Assembly (NCBI GenBank): GCA_030403585.1
Contig: JAUEPE010000037.1
Span: 1-61,189, forward strand
Source of the DNA: Frankia sp. RB7
Lineage (GTDB): Bacteria; Pseudomonadota; Alphaproteobacteria; Rhizobiales; Xanthobacteraceae
DNA: 61,189 nt
Reading direction: 5' to 3'
The position numbers and the translations under genes are program-made. Within the stretch, counting starts at the first letter, position 1. Every line of letters starts with the position of its first letter. The notes under the pieces are model-generated. The model made no database searches, had not been told where the DNA came from, and saw only the letters and a list, made by a program, of their open reading frames with translations. Shown here piece after piece: positions 52,471-61,189 of this stretch.

Positions 52471-52932
52471 TCAGCCCACCGGCAACGGTGCGTCGCGCTT
52501 GATCTCCTCCATCACCGCATAGGTGCGCGTCTCGCGCACACCCGGCATCGACAGCAAAGTCTCGCCGAGGAAGCGCCGATACGCGCTCATGTCGGCCAGC
52601 CGCGCCTTCACTAGATAGTCGAAACCTCCGGCAACCATGTGACACTCCAGCACTTCAGGCGCGAGTTTCACCGCGCGCGCAAAGCGCTCGAAATTGTCTG
52701 GCGTGGTCTTGTCGAGCAGCACTTCGACGAACACCAGCAGGCCGAGGCCAAGCCGGTGCGGATTGAGCCGCGCCCCATAGCCCTCGACGAAGCCCTCGCG
52801 CTGCAGGCGCTTCAGCCGCTCGCCGATCGAGGTCGGCGACAGCCCGATGCGCTCGGCCAGCTCGACATTGGCGATTCGCCCATCCTCCTGCAAAATCGAG
52901 AGGATTTTCCGGTCGATTCGATCGAGTTCCAT
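52471..52932 (-). CDS. Lrp/AsnC-family regulator (PutR-like)
   Basis: 153 residues: HTH ELDRIDRKILSILQEDGRIANVELAERIGLSPTSIGERLKRL and an AsnC/RAM domain (VFVEVLLDKTTPDNFERF, HMVAGGFDYLVKARLADM). It is divergent from putA with 113 bases between, so it probably activates putA in response to proline, as PutR does in rhizobia and Agrobacterium. Confidence 0.87.
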   Translation of the reverse strand: MELDRIDRKILSILQEDGRIANVELAERIGLSPTSIGERLKRLQREGFVEGYGARLNPHRLGLGLLVFVEVLLDKTTPDNFERFARAVKLAPEVLECHMVAGGFDYLVKARLADMSAYRRFLGETLLSMPGVRETRTYAVMEEIKRDAPLPVG

Positions 52933-53045
52933 ATTTTATGCGGCCAAGACGCCAATGATCTTCATTTCCTAAGGTAAAATGGCTATCTTGTCTATCGAAC
53001 CACGGTAACGCGGGCTTTATCCTGATTTCAGCCACAGGACACGCC

Positions 53046-56000
53046 ATGCCGAACATCCCGCCGCCCTTCACCGCCGCCTATGCGCCCGACGATGCCGCCA
53101 TCGCTGCGCGCCTGTTTCCATCGGCACATCTAACCCCGCCGCAAGAAGCGCGGATCGACCGCACAGCGACCCGGTTGATCGAGGCGATCCGCAAGCGCGA
53201 CGACCGGCTCGGCGGGGTCGAGGACATGCTGCGCGAGTTCGCGCTCTCGACCAAGGAAGGCCTCGCGCTGATGGTGCTGGCGGAAGCGCTGCTGCGCGTG
53301 CCGGACGCGCGCACCGCCGACCAGTTCATCGAGGACAAGCTCGGCGAGGGCGATTTCATCCACCACGAGACCAAGTCCACCGCGTTCCTGGTCAACGCCT
53401 CGGCCTGGGCGCTCGGCCTGTCCGCGCGCGTGATCCAGCCCGGCGAGACGCCCGACGGCACCATCGGCCGGCTGGTGAAGCGGCTGGGCGCGCCGGCCGT
53501 GCGCACCGCCACGCGCCAGGCGATGCGGCTGATGGGCAATCATTTCGTGCTGGGCGAGACCATCGAGCAGGCGCTGGAGCGGGGCAAGCCGCGCTCCGGC
53601 CAAAAGCCGCGCTACTCCTTCGACATGCTCGGCGAAGGCGCGCGCACGGCGGCCGACGCCAACCGCTATTTCGACGCCTATGCCAGCGCGATCGAAACCA
53701 TCGGCAAGGCGGCGGGCCATCATCCCCTGCCCGATCGACCCGGCATCTCCGTGAAACTCTCGGCGCTGCATCCGCGCTTCGAGGCGATCAGCCACGCGCG
53801 CGTGATGGCCGAGCTGGTGCCGCAACTGCTGGATCTGGCCCGGCGCGCCAAGGCTCACGACCTCAATTTCACCGTCGATGCCGAAGAGGCCGACCGGCTG
53901 GAGCTGTCGCTCGACGTCATCGCGGCAACGCTCGCCGATCCCTCGCTCACAGGCTGGGACGGCTTCGGGCTCGCAATCCAGGCCTATCAGAAGCGCGCCA
54001 GCGCGGTGATCGACTACATTCACGAGCTTGCGCGTGCGCACGACCGCAAGCTGATGGTGCGGCTGGTCAAGGGTGCCTATTGGGACACCGAGATCAAGCG
54101 CGCACAGGAGCGCGGGCTCGACGGCTATCCGGTGTTCACCCGCAAGGCGATGACGGATCTGAATTACGTCGCCTGCGCGCAGAAGCTGTTGGCCCTGCGG
54201 CCGCGCATCTTCCCGCAGTTTGCCACCCACAACGCGCTCACGGTCGCGACCGTGCTGGAGCTTGCCGGCGATGCTGGCTGCTTCGAGTTCCAGCGCCTGC
54301 ACGGCATGGGCGAAGCGCTCTACGAGCAACTCGCCAAGGATCACCCCGACATCGCCTACCGCACCTATGCGCCGGTCGGCAGCCATCGCGACCTGCTCGC
54401 CTATCTGGTGCGGCGGCTCCTGGAGAACGGCGCCAACTCGTCCTTCGTGGCGCAAGCGGCCGACTACCGCGTGCCGGTCCCGGCGCTGTTGAAGCGTCCG
54501 GTCGATCTCATCGTCCGTCCCGATCACGCGCATCATGTCAAAATCCCGCTGCCGGGCGATCTCTTCGCGCCGGAGCGACATAATTCAGGCGGGATCGAAT
54601 TCGGCGAGCGCGCGGCGCTCGATCGGTTGCTGGCCGACGTCAAGGCAGAAAACACTGATCTCAAGCCGGTCACCGACGCAACGCCCGAGCAGGCGAGCGC
54701 AGCGATCACTGCGGCGCGCGCGGGCTTTGTGGCCTGGAGCCGGACACCAGCGGCGACACGCGCAGCGGCGCTGGAGCAGGCTGCGCATCTGATCGAGAGC
54801 CGCAGCGCGCATTTCCTCGCGGCTCTTCAGCGCGAGGGCGGCAAGACGCTCGACGACGCGCTCTCGGAAGTGCGCGAGGCCACCGATTTCTGCCGCTATT
54901 ATGCGGCGCAGGGCCGAAAACTATTCGGCAGCGAGGTCGCGATGCCGGGTCCGACCGGCGAGAGCAATGCACTCACCATGCGCGGCCGCGGCGTGTTTGT
55001 CGCGATCTCGCCGTGGAATTTTCCGCTGGCAATTTTCCTGGGCCAGGTCACGGCCGCGCTGATGGCCGGCAACAGCGTCGTTGCAAAGCCCGCCGAGCAG
55101 ACGCCGCGCATCGCGCGCGCGGCCGTCGCCCTGCTGCACGAGGCCGGCATCCCCACAAGCGCGCTGCATCTCGTCACCGGCGACGGCCGAATCGGCGCCG
55201 CGCTGACCGCGCATCCTGATATTGCCGGCGTCGTCTTCACCGGCTCGACCGAGGTCGCGCGTCACATCAATCGGACGCTTGCCGCCAAGGACGGACCGAT
55301 CGTGCCGCTGATCGCGGAAACCGGCGGCATAAACGCCATGATCGCCGATGCCACCGCGCTGCCCGAGCAGGTCGCCGACGATGTCGTCACCTCCGCGTTC
55401 CGTTCCGCAGGCCAGCGCTGCTCGGCGCTGCGGCTGTTGTTCGTGCAGGAGGACGTCGCCGACCGCATGATCGAGATGATCGCAGGCGCGGCGAGCGAGT
55501 TGAAGATCGGCGACCCCGCCGACGTCGCGACCCATGTCGGCCCGGTGATCGACGCGGAGGCCAAGCAGCGCCTTGACGCCCACATCGCGCGGATGAAGAC
55601 GGAGGCGCGGCTGCACTTTGCAGGCGCGGCTCCAGAGGGCTGCTTCGTCGCGCCGCATATCTTCGAACTCAAGGACGCCGGCCAGCTCACCGAGGAGGTG
55701 TTCGGCCCGATCCTGCATGTGGTGCGCTACCGTGCCGAGACCCTCGCGCGAGTCCTGCAAGCGATCGAGCGCACCGGCTACGGCCTGACGCTCGGAATCC
55801 ACTCCCGCATCGACGACACGGTCGAGGCCATCATCGACCGTGTCCAGGTCGGCAATATCTACGTCAACCGCAACATGATCGGCGCCGTGGTCGGCGTGCA
55901 GCCGTTCGGCGGCAACGGCCTGTCCGGAACCGGCCCCAAGGCCGGCGGCCCGCATTATCTCGCGCGCTTCGCCACCGAGCAGACCGTGACGATCAACACG

Positions 56001-56066
56001 GCCGCCGCCGGTGGCAACGCTGCGCTGCTCGCCGGCGAGGCGCTCGCTCCTTACCGGGAGATGTAG
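53046..56066 (+). CDS. putA: Bifunctional proline dehydrogenase / P5C dehydrogenase PutA
   Basis: 1006 residues. PRODH barrel (about 150-440: KGAYWDTEIKRAQERGLDGYPVFTRK, FATHNALTV, YAPVGSHRDLLAYLVRRLLENGANSSF). P5CDH domain (about 520-980) with ISPWNFPLAIFLGQVTAAL, FTGSTEVARHINRTLA and nucleophile Cys792 in SAGQRCSALR. No N-terminal ribbon-helix-helix, so it lacks the DNA-binding domain of E. coli PutA; regulation then falls to the divergent Lrp-type protein. It oxidises proline to glutamate. Confidence 0.95.
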   Translation: MPNIPPPFTAAYAPDDAAIAARLFPSAHLTPPQEARIDRTATRLIEAIRKRDDRLGGVEDMLREFALSTKEGLALMVLAEALLRVPDARTADQFIEDKLGEGDFIHHETKSTAFLVNASAWALGLSARVIQPGETPDGTIGRLVKRLGAPAVRTATRQAMRLMGNHFVLGETIEQALERGKPRSGQKPRYSFDMLGEGARTAADANRYFDAYASAIETIGKAAGHHPLPDRPGISVKLSALHPRFEAISHARVMAELVPQLLDLARRAKAHDLNFTVDAEEADRLELSLDVIAATLADPSLTGWDGFGLAIQAYQKRASAVIDYIHELARAHDRKLMVRLVKGAYWDTEIKRAQERGLDGYPVFTRKAMTDLNYVACAQKLLALRPRIFPQFATHNALTVATVLELAGDAGCFEFQRLHGMGEALYEQLAKDHPDIAYRTYAPVGSHRDLLAYLVRRLLENGANSSFVAQAADYRVPVPALLKRPVDLIVRPDHAHHVKIPLPGDLFAPERHNSGGIEFGERAALDRLLADVKAENTDLKPVTDATPEQASAAITAARAGFVAWSRTPAATRAAALEQAAHLIESRSAHFLAALQREGGKTLDDALSEVREATDFCRYYAAQGRKLFGSEVAMPGPTGESNALTMRGRGVFVAISPWNFPLAIFLGQVTAALMAGNSVVAKPAEQTPRIARAAVALLHEAGIPTSALHLVTGDGRIGAALTAHPDIAGVVFTGSTEVARHINRTLAAKDGPIVPLIAETGGINAMIADATALPEQVADDVVTSAFRSAGQRCSALRLLFVQEDVADRMIEMIAGAASELKIGDPADVATHVGPVIDAEAKQRLDAHIARMKTEARLHFAGAAPEGCFVAPHIFELKDAGQLTEEVFGPILHVVRYRAETLARVLQAIERTGYGLTLGIHSRIDDTVEAIIDRVQVGNIYVNRNMIGAVVGVQPFGGNGLSGTGPKAGGPHYLARFATEQTVTINTAAAGGNAALLAGEALAPYREM

Positions 56067-57178
56067 CCCGCGGCCTCCGGCTTGAACCGATAGATCAGAT
56101 AGGGCGTCTTGTTCTCTGCCTTTCCGTTGTGAAACATCGCGGCTGCAGAGACCTGGGACGCCGAGACGTACATGTACCCGTCGGGAGAGGCCGTAATGCC
56201 GTCCGGCCACACCATGTCGGGATCGTTGAGATAGGTTCGATATTTCCGGTCGGGCCCGATGATGCCGATCGACTTGGATTCGACGGCGGTCAGGTAGATG
56301 TTTCCCGCGTAATCGATTGATAGACCGCCATTGTTCGGCTTGTCGGAGTAGCGCTCGACCTTCTTGCTCAATTCTTCCGCGCCGAGCTTGTCGTTACCGA
56401 GGTCGGCCGCCTTGATCCGATAGAGAGACCGGCCGCTGAGCGGAGCGAAGTAGACCCACTCGGAGTTGACGTCCATCGTGATGCCGTCGCAGCCGACCTT
56501 GATGATGGACTGCTTGCCGTCCTTGCCCGGCACGGTCAGATCGTTGCCGTCCACCGTGATCGGGACATTCTCCGGAACGGTCGATCGATCGCCATCCAGC
56601 ACGCGCCGCGCCGCACCAGTGTCCATGTCGATCACAATGATCGCGGCGTGAGAACCATCGCCTCCCGGCCCGATGTTTTCGTCGGCAATATAGAATTTGC
56701 GATGCTTCTGATCGATCACGATGTCCTGCGGCTGCGATCCCGTCACCGTCACCGGCTCCGGCATGTAGTAAATTCGCTCGAGCTTGTTCGCCCGCGTATT
56801 CCAGCCGACGAGTTTTGGCGTAATCCGGGTTCGAAAACCCATATCGATGATCCATACGACCCCGCTTTCGTCGGATCGCAGACCCAGCACGTTGTCGAGG
56901 TACTGATCCGTTCCCTTCCTTGGAGCGTTCCACTCGGCATTCGGAAAGGGCTCGAAAGTCGTCGGCGATGTGAGCCTGGCTACTCTCAGATCTGGCTCAT
57001 AGAATGGATGATGACTGAAGATCAATTGATTGTCCGGCGTGAACGCAATATTGCCGACAGACTGAGGCAGTCTAGCGAATATCTCCGCCTTGCCGCCCCG
57101 GTCCTGAGCCTGCGCCGCGCCACCCAGACATGCAGCGGCTATCGAAGCACAGATCAGATTTCGCCTCACGGTTCTCAT
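56051..57178 (-). CDS. Major royal jelly protein / Yellow-like secreted protein
   Basis: 375 residues from the ATG at 57178 (GGGAGTGAG upstream). Signal peptide 1-24. Beta-propeller wording of the MRJP family: QYLDNVLGLRSDESGVVWIIDMGFR, PQDIVIDQKHRKFYIADEN, GITMDVNSEWVYFAPLSGRSLYRI and WPDGITASPDGYMYVSASQ. Periplasmic or secreted; function unknown in bacteria. Convergent with putA, overlapping by 16 bases. Confidence 0.83.
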   Translation of the reverse strand: MRTVRRNLICASIAAACLGGAAQAQDRGGKAEIFARLPQSVGNIAFTPDNQLIFSHHPFYEPDLRVARLTSPTTFEPFPNAEWNAPRKGTDQYLDNVLGLRSDESGVVWIIDMGFRTRITPKLVGWNTRANKLERIYYMPEPVTVTGSQPQDIVIDQKHRKFYIADENIGPGGDGSHAAIIVIDMDTGAARRVLDGDRSTVPENVPITVDGNDLTVPGKDGKQSIIKVGCDGITMDVNSEWVYFAPLSGRSLYRIKAADLGNDKLGAEELSKKVERYSDKPNNGGLSIDYAGNIYLTAVESKSIGIIGPDRKYRTYLNDPDMVWPDGITASPDGYMYVSASQVSAAAMFHNGKAENKTPYLIYRFKPEAAGYISR

Positions 57179-57350
57179 GTGTCTCACTCCCTTGGTCGTG
57201 CTTTTTGTTTATAAAGGCTTGGATGTTTCGAGGACCGCGGCTCCCACTCGCATACGGCAGTCGCCGACTTGTCCGAACCACCGTTAGCCGCTAGCCTCGG
57301 ATCTTGCGATACGCACAAGAATTGCCACTAGTATCGAAAAGGATACCGTC

Positions 57351-57713
57351 ATGGCCAAACCTCGGCACTCGCGCTTCGATTGCGCCCCGGGCTGCACGGT
57401 CGAAGCCGCCATCAGCCTCATCGATGGAAAATGGAAATGCGTCATCCTCTTCCACCTTCTGGAAGGGACGGTTCGCTTCAACGAAATCTAGCGGCGAATT
57501 CCCGCCGTCACGCATCGGACTCTTACAAACCAACTCCGCGAACTCGAAGTGGACGGATTGATTGTACGAACGGTCTATGCGCAGGTGCCGCCGAAGGTGG
57601 AATACAGTCTTTCAGAATTGGGAAGAAGCATGACGCCTGTCCTGACGGCGTTGAAGACCTGGGGAGACTCCAACATCGGCCGATTCAGCAACCGCGAACC
57701 CGTCGCGGCGTGA
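57351..57713 (+). pseudogene. HxlR-family regulator interrupted by an amber codon
   Basis: One 121-codon frame from ATG 57351 (AAGGAT upstream) to TGA 57711, with a TAG at 57489-57491, codon 47. Before it: CTVEAAISLIDGKWKCVILFHLLEG ... FNEI; after it: RRIPAVTHRTLTNQLRELEVDGLIVR and KVEYSLSELGRSMTPVLTALKTWGD. Together this is a complete HxlR winged HTH; family members have a sense codon, usually Leu, at the stop position. The break sits just before the recognition helix. It is divergent from the MRJP gene. Confidence 0.82.
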
Positions 57714-57837
57714 CAAGAGATGCCATCTCACTCGGTCGCGTTATCAGCTACAAACAGGTGTCGTCCTTGCTGCCGCGCCCGGAACTGCCGCATGGGGTGC
57801 GCTTCGAGAGCTGCTGGATCTTCAGCTTGGACTGGGT

Positions 57838-58786
57838 CTACGCCGCGATATCGAACACGTTGGCCGGATTCATCTGGGTGGCGCCGCGATAATCGCCGGT
57901 AGCCTTGTCCACATCGCCCTTGGCCTCGTAGACGCCCGCGCGCGCGAAATAGCGCTCGATCGTCGGCTTTTGCGCGATCGCGTTGCCGAGATCGTCCAGC
58001 GCCTTGTCGTACTGCTTCATCGACGTGAAGGCGATGCCGCACAGGCTGAGCGCGTCGGCGTCATTCGGCCGCATACCGAGCACCAGATTAAGGTCGGTCA
58101 TCGCTTTCGCCGAATCCTGTTTCGCGAGATAGGCCCGCGCGCGAAGCGTGCGCGCAAACGCGTCGAAGACGATAGACCTGGCCGCGCCAGAAGAAAGCGT
58201 TGGGCAGGCTCGCATTCATCGAAATCGCGGTGTTGAGGTCGCTCATGGCCTGGTCGAGTTGCGACGTCTCGACATAGGTCCGCGCGCGCCCGACATAGGC
58301 CACCGCATAGTCCTGCCGCAGGCTGATGGCCTGACTGAAATCCGCGGCCGCGTCGGTCCATTTCTTCTGGTCGGTTTTCACCCCACCGCGCGATGCAAAC
58401 GCATTCGGACTCTTGGGATCAAGCTCGATGGCCTGGTTGATGTCGGCGAGCGCGCCGTCGAGATTACCTTTGCGCTGGCGGGCGAAGCCGCGCGACAGCA
58501 GGGCCGGCACGGATTTAGGGTTGAGCTGGACCGCGGCATCGGCGTCCGCCAGCCCCGCATCGAGGTTGGCGCGCCCCATGAAGACACGCGATCTGTTCAC
58601 ATAGGCGCGCAACCGCTCCTCGGCCGCGCACGATAGATCGTTGATGATCGCGGTGCAGCCGGCCTCAACCTTCTCGGACGGCGGACCGTTGCAGTCATCG
58701 AGATCGCCCGCTCGGGCCGGACCGGGCATGCCGCACAGGCTCATGAGCGCGGCTGATACCATCAGGCGAACGAACGGGATCGACAT
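57838..58786 (-). pseudogene. TPR-repeat secreted protein broken by a frameshift
   Basis: Start ATG 58786 with a signal peptide (1-26, GPARAGDL). TPRs in frame 1 as far as ISMNASLPNAFFWRGQVY, then the frame leaves TPR sequence. Near 58155-58175 the reading must move to another frame to continue VFDAFARTLRARAYLAKQD, KAMTDLNLVLGMRPNDADALSLCGIAF and end at 57838. Frame 1 alone continues about 25 residues past the break to 58088. Sequencing error is possible. Confidence 0.72.
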
Positions 58787-59014
58787 GACCGGATCCTTGA
58801 ACGAAGGCACGCCGATCCGGCGAGGATCAGGCAGTGGCAGCAGCTGTACAACCGGGACGAGCGGATTGCCATAACCGTCCGGCATGACGCCCCCGAGAAA
58901 GCGATGGCCGGCCGGCGTTGCATCCGGCCTGAACATCAGTCAAATGGTTGTGCTGTCAGGGATTACAGAATTCCAGCCAGCGGGAAACAACAAGAGCGAG
59001 GGAGCAACGCCGCG
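58787..59014. other. Divergent intergenic region, TPR gene versus CoA-transferase
   Basis: About 230 bases; both genes' promoters should lie here. A longer reading of the CoA-transferase frame extends into it without support. Confidence 0.4.
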
Positions 59015-60220
59015 ATGGAAAAAGGCATTTTTGCAGGTCTCAAGGTTCTGGACTGCGCGAGCTTCATCGCGGCGCCCGCGGCGGCGACCGTGCTGTCCGA
59101 TTTCGGCGCCGATGTCATCAAGATCGAGCCACCCGGCGCCGGCGACCCCTACCGCAATCTGCCCAACATTCCCGGCTATCCGAGCAGTGAGCACAATTAT
59201 GCCTGGCTGCTGGAGGCCCGCAACAAGAAGAGCATCGCGCTCGACCTCGCAAAGCCCGAGGCGCAGGCTGTGCTCTACAGACTGGTCGAGGAGGCGGACG
59301 TCTTCATCACCAACATGCCGCCGCCGGTGCGGGCCAAGCTCGGCATCACCTACGACCACCTCGGCCATCTCAACGACCGGTTGATCTACGCCTCCTTCAC
59401 TGGCTATGGCGAAAAGGGCGAGGAAGCCAACAAGCCCGGCTTCGACAGCAACGCCTATTGGGCACGCTCCGGCCTGATGGACCTCGTCCGCGCCGACATC
59501 GACACGACGCCGGCCCGCTCGGTCGCCGGCATGGGCGACCATCCCTGCGCCATGGCGCTGTACAGCGCGATCGTCACTGCGCTCTATCAACGCGAGAAGA
59601 CCGGCAAGGGCTCGCATGTCGCCTCTAACCTGATGGCGAACGGCATCTGGGCGGCGAGCGTACTGGCGCAGGCCAAGCTCAGCGGCGCCAAATTCGCCGA
59701 GCGGCGCCCGCGCGAGCGCGCACTGAACGCAGTCGCCAACCACTATCAGTGCAAGGACGGCCGCTGGCTGATCCTATCGCTGCTCAGCGAGGAGAAGCAG
59801 TGGCCGACGCTTGCCAAGTGTCTCGGCCGCGAGGACCTGATCGCCGATCCCCGCTTCGCCACCAAGCCCGACCGTCACGCCCGCTCGATCGAGCTGATCA
59901 AGATCTTTGACGACACCTTTGCCACCAGGGATATCGCCGAATGGCGCAAAATTCTCGACGGCAACGGGCTGGTATTCGGCATCGTCGGCATTCTGGACGA
60001 CATTCCGAACGACAAGCAGATGCTCGACAACGAGGTGCTGGTGCCGTTCGAGAACGACACCATGCTCACCATCTCCAGCCCGATCTGGATCGACGGCACC
60101 AAGAAGGTGCAACCGCGCAAGCCACCCGGCGTCGGCGAGCACAGTGACGAGATTTTGCGTGGCGCGGGATACGACGAGGCCGCGATCAAGCAGCTGCGGT
60201 CCAAGGGGGCTGTGGGGTAA
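59015..60220 (+). CDS. Family III CoA-transferase (CaiB/BaiF type)
   Basis: 401 residues from the ATG at 59015; GGGAG 11 bases upstream. FIAAPAAATVLSDFGADVIKIEPPGAGDPYR at the N-terminus, catalytic Asp candidate in VAGMGDHPCAMALY, then CKDGRWLILSLLSEEKQWPTL. Transfers CoA between acids. Stands alone; a repeat lies downstream. Confidence 0.86.
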   Translation: MEKGIFAGLKVLDCASFIAAPAAATVLSDFGADVIKIEPPGAGDPYRNLPNIPGYPSSEHNYAWLLEARNKKSIALDLAKPEAQAVLYRLVEEADVFITNMPPPVRAKLGITYDHLGHLNDRLIYASFTGYGEKGEEANKPGFDSNAYWARSGLMDLVRADIDTTPARSVAGMGDHPCAMALYSAIVTALYQREKTGKGSHVASNLMANGIWAASVLAQAKLSGAKFAERRPRERALNAVANHYQCKDGRWLILSLLSEEKQWPTLAKCLGREDLIADPRFATKPDRHARSIELIKIFDDTFATRDIAEWRKILDGNGLVFGIVGILDDIPNDKQMLDNEVLVPFENDTMLTISSPIWIDGTKKVQPRKPPGVGEHSDEILRGAGYDEAAIKQLRSKGAVG

Positions 60221-60241
60221 GGGGCGCGCCCACTCCAACCT

Positions 60242-60322
60242 CCGTCATTGCGAGCCAGCGAAGCAATCCAGACTGTATCCGCGGATGCATTGCTGGATTG
60301 CTTCGCTGCGCTCGCAATGACG
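60242..60322. repeat. Dispersed inverted repeat, family A, copy 3
   Basis: CGTCATTGCGAGCCAGCGAA and CAATCCAG pair with CTGGATTGCTTCGCTGCGCT and CGCAATGACG around a centre with CCGCGG. The same element as at 5079 and 39001. Confidence 0.85.
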
Positions 60323-60376
60323 ATGCCGAGCGATCTCGCTATAACCTCACGTCTGCGCTCCACCTCGTGAGGTCCC

Positions 60377-61024
60377 ATGCCCCTCTATCGCCTGCACTAC
60401 TTCCCCGAATCCGGCAACAGCTACAAGCTGGCGCTGATGCTCACGCTTTGCGGCGAGACATTCGAGCCGGTCTGGACCGACTTTGGCGGCGGCGTCACGC
60501 GCACGGCGGAGTGGCGCAAGGCCGTCAACGAGATGGGCGAGATTCCCGTGCTCGAGGTCGACAGCGCGAAGATGACGCAGACCGCGCCGCTGCTGCTGAA
60601 GCTCGCCGGGCAATACGGACGCTTTGGGGCCGAGACGGAAGAGGAAAAATTCGAGCTGCTGCGCTGGCTGTTCTGGGACAACCACAAGCTCACCGGCTAC
60701 ATGGCGACCTACCGCTTCATGCGCGCCTTCACCGAGAAGAACGATCCGCAGGTGCTGAAGCATTTTCGCCGGCAGCTGGAGGATTTTCTCGGCATTCTCG
60801 ACGGACATCTCCAGCACAATGCTTTTGCGATCGGCACCAGGCCGACCGTCGCCGATATCTCGATGATGGCCTATCTGCATTACCCGAGCGACGAACACGG
60901 TTTCGATTTCGCCGCGAGCCACCCGGCCATCCATGCCTGGCTCGGCCGCATGGCCGCGTTACCGGGCTGGAAGCCGGCATACGAGCTGCTTCCGGGAAAA
61001 CGGATGACGAATTACGCGAAGTGA
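60377..61024 (+). CDS. Glutathione S-transferase
   Basis: 215 residues. Thioredoxin-like N-terminal domain (LHYFPESGNSYKLALMLTLCG with the active-site Ser, EIPVLEVDSAKMTQTAPLL) and a helical C-terminal domain (TRPTVADISMMAYLHYP). Conjugates glutathione or isomerises substrates. Confidence 0.87.
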   Translation: MPLYRLHYFPESGNSYKLALMLTLCGETFEPVWTDFGGGVTRTAEWRKAVNEMGEIPVLEVDSAKMTQTAPLLLKLAGQYGRFGAETEEEKFELLRWLFWDNHKLTGYMATYRFMRAFTEKNDPQVLKHFRRQLEDFLGILDGHLQHNAFAIGTRPTVADISMMAYLHYPSDEHGFDFAASHPAIHAWLGRMAALPGWKPAYELLPGKRMTNYAK

Positions 61025-61051
61025 ATGCTCTTCCCCCTCCCCGTTCTTTGT

Positions 61052-61189
61052 TCAGACCGGGTAGATGGTGGACGGGTGTTCGGAGACATCGTGGACACTT
61101 TCGACCCGTCCGTCGAGAGGCCGAATGTCGACGGTTGCAATCGTCTGGGTTCTGAAGACGACGTCGAAGACGCCATCTTGTGTGGTTGG
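61052..61189 (-). CDS. C-terminal fragment of an unidentified gene at the right edge
   Basis: An open frame runs from the right edge to a TGA at 61052-61054: 45 residues, including DGVFDVVFRTQTIATVDIRP and ESVHDVSEHPSTIYPV at the end. It looks like coding sequence by frame and composition, but is too short to identify. The upstream part lies outside the window. Confidence 0.4.
   Translation of the reverse strand, partial: PTTQDGVFDVVFRTQTIATVDIRPLDGRVESVHDVSEHPSTIYPV

Noticed and set aside
57714..57837. Short gene between the HxlR pseudogene and the TPR gene
   Set aside because: Readings here are continuations of other frames and have no Shine-Dalgarno or resemblance to a family.

Overview
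The window is GC-rich alphaproteobacterial chromosome, most likely Bradyrhizobium or a close relative. The signs are a ChpT-type phosphotransferase next to cheA, an EipA/DUF1134 protein, a roughly 1000-residue PutA whose catalytic cysteine falls at residue 792 as in B. japonicum PutA, SorAB sulfite dehydrogenase, YcjX/YcjF, many catabolic acyl-CoA, SDR and P450 genes, and several families of intergenic palindromes ending in motifs such as CATTGCGAGCGAAGC. There is no rRNA, CRISPR array or recognisable transposase or integrase. Almost every long ORF antisense to a listed gene is a GC-driven shadow.

Layout. 1-4.9 kb: cheA (cut by the left edge), chpT, cysQ, a YHS protein, EipA, a coiled-coil membrane protein and tRNA-Val(CAC). 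5-13 kb: a more accessory-looking block with a DedA-like protein, an orphan GAF histidine kinase and a divergent three-gene operon: a one-TM protein, a membrane-anchored double AAA+ ATPase fused to a trypsin-like protease, and a Sel1-repeat membrane protein. I know of no described system with this composition, and it is the main discovery candidate. 12.6-25.3 kb: a GreA-type factor, small secreted proteins, an animal-type haem peroxidase, a TPP enzyme, an L,D-transpeptidase, a threonine-synthase-like enzyme and a CadC-like TPR regulator.

25.4-31.7 kb: an ECF sigma factor, then a URC-type uracil catabolism operon (URC1-like, DUF1688/URC4 and upp), then an M48 protease with a DUF898 membrane protein. 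32-43 kb: a catabolic region with two tandem CYP153-like P450s, a LysR regulator divergent from acyl-CoA dehydrogenase, CoA-transferase and MaoC-type hydratase, a benzoylformate-decarboxylase-like enzyme, and an SDR/MarR divergent pair separated by a perfect 21-bp palindrome.

43-52.5 kb: hemolysin III family protein, YcjX-YcjF, a GT39-like glycosyltransferase, an adenylate cyclase with a cytochrome-b-like membrane domain and a [2Fe-2S] domain, SorAB and a cold-shock protein. 52.5-61.2 kb: an Lrp-type regulator divergent from putA, a Yellow/MRJP-like protein, an HxlR regulator broken by an amber codon, a TPR protein broken by a frameshift, a second family III CoA-transferase, a GST, and the end of an unidentified gene at the right edge. 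All names come from motif recognition by eye; no database search was run.
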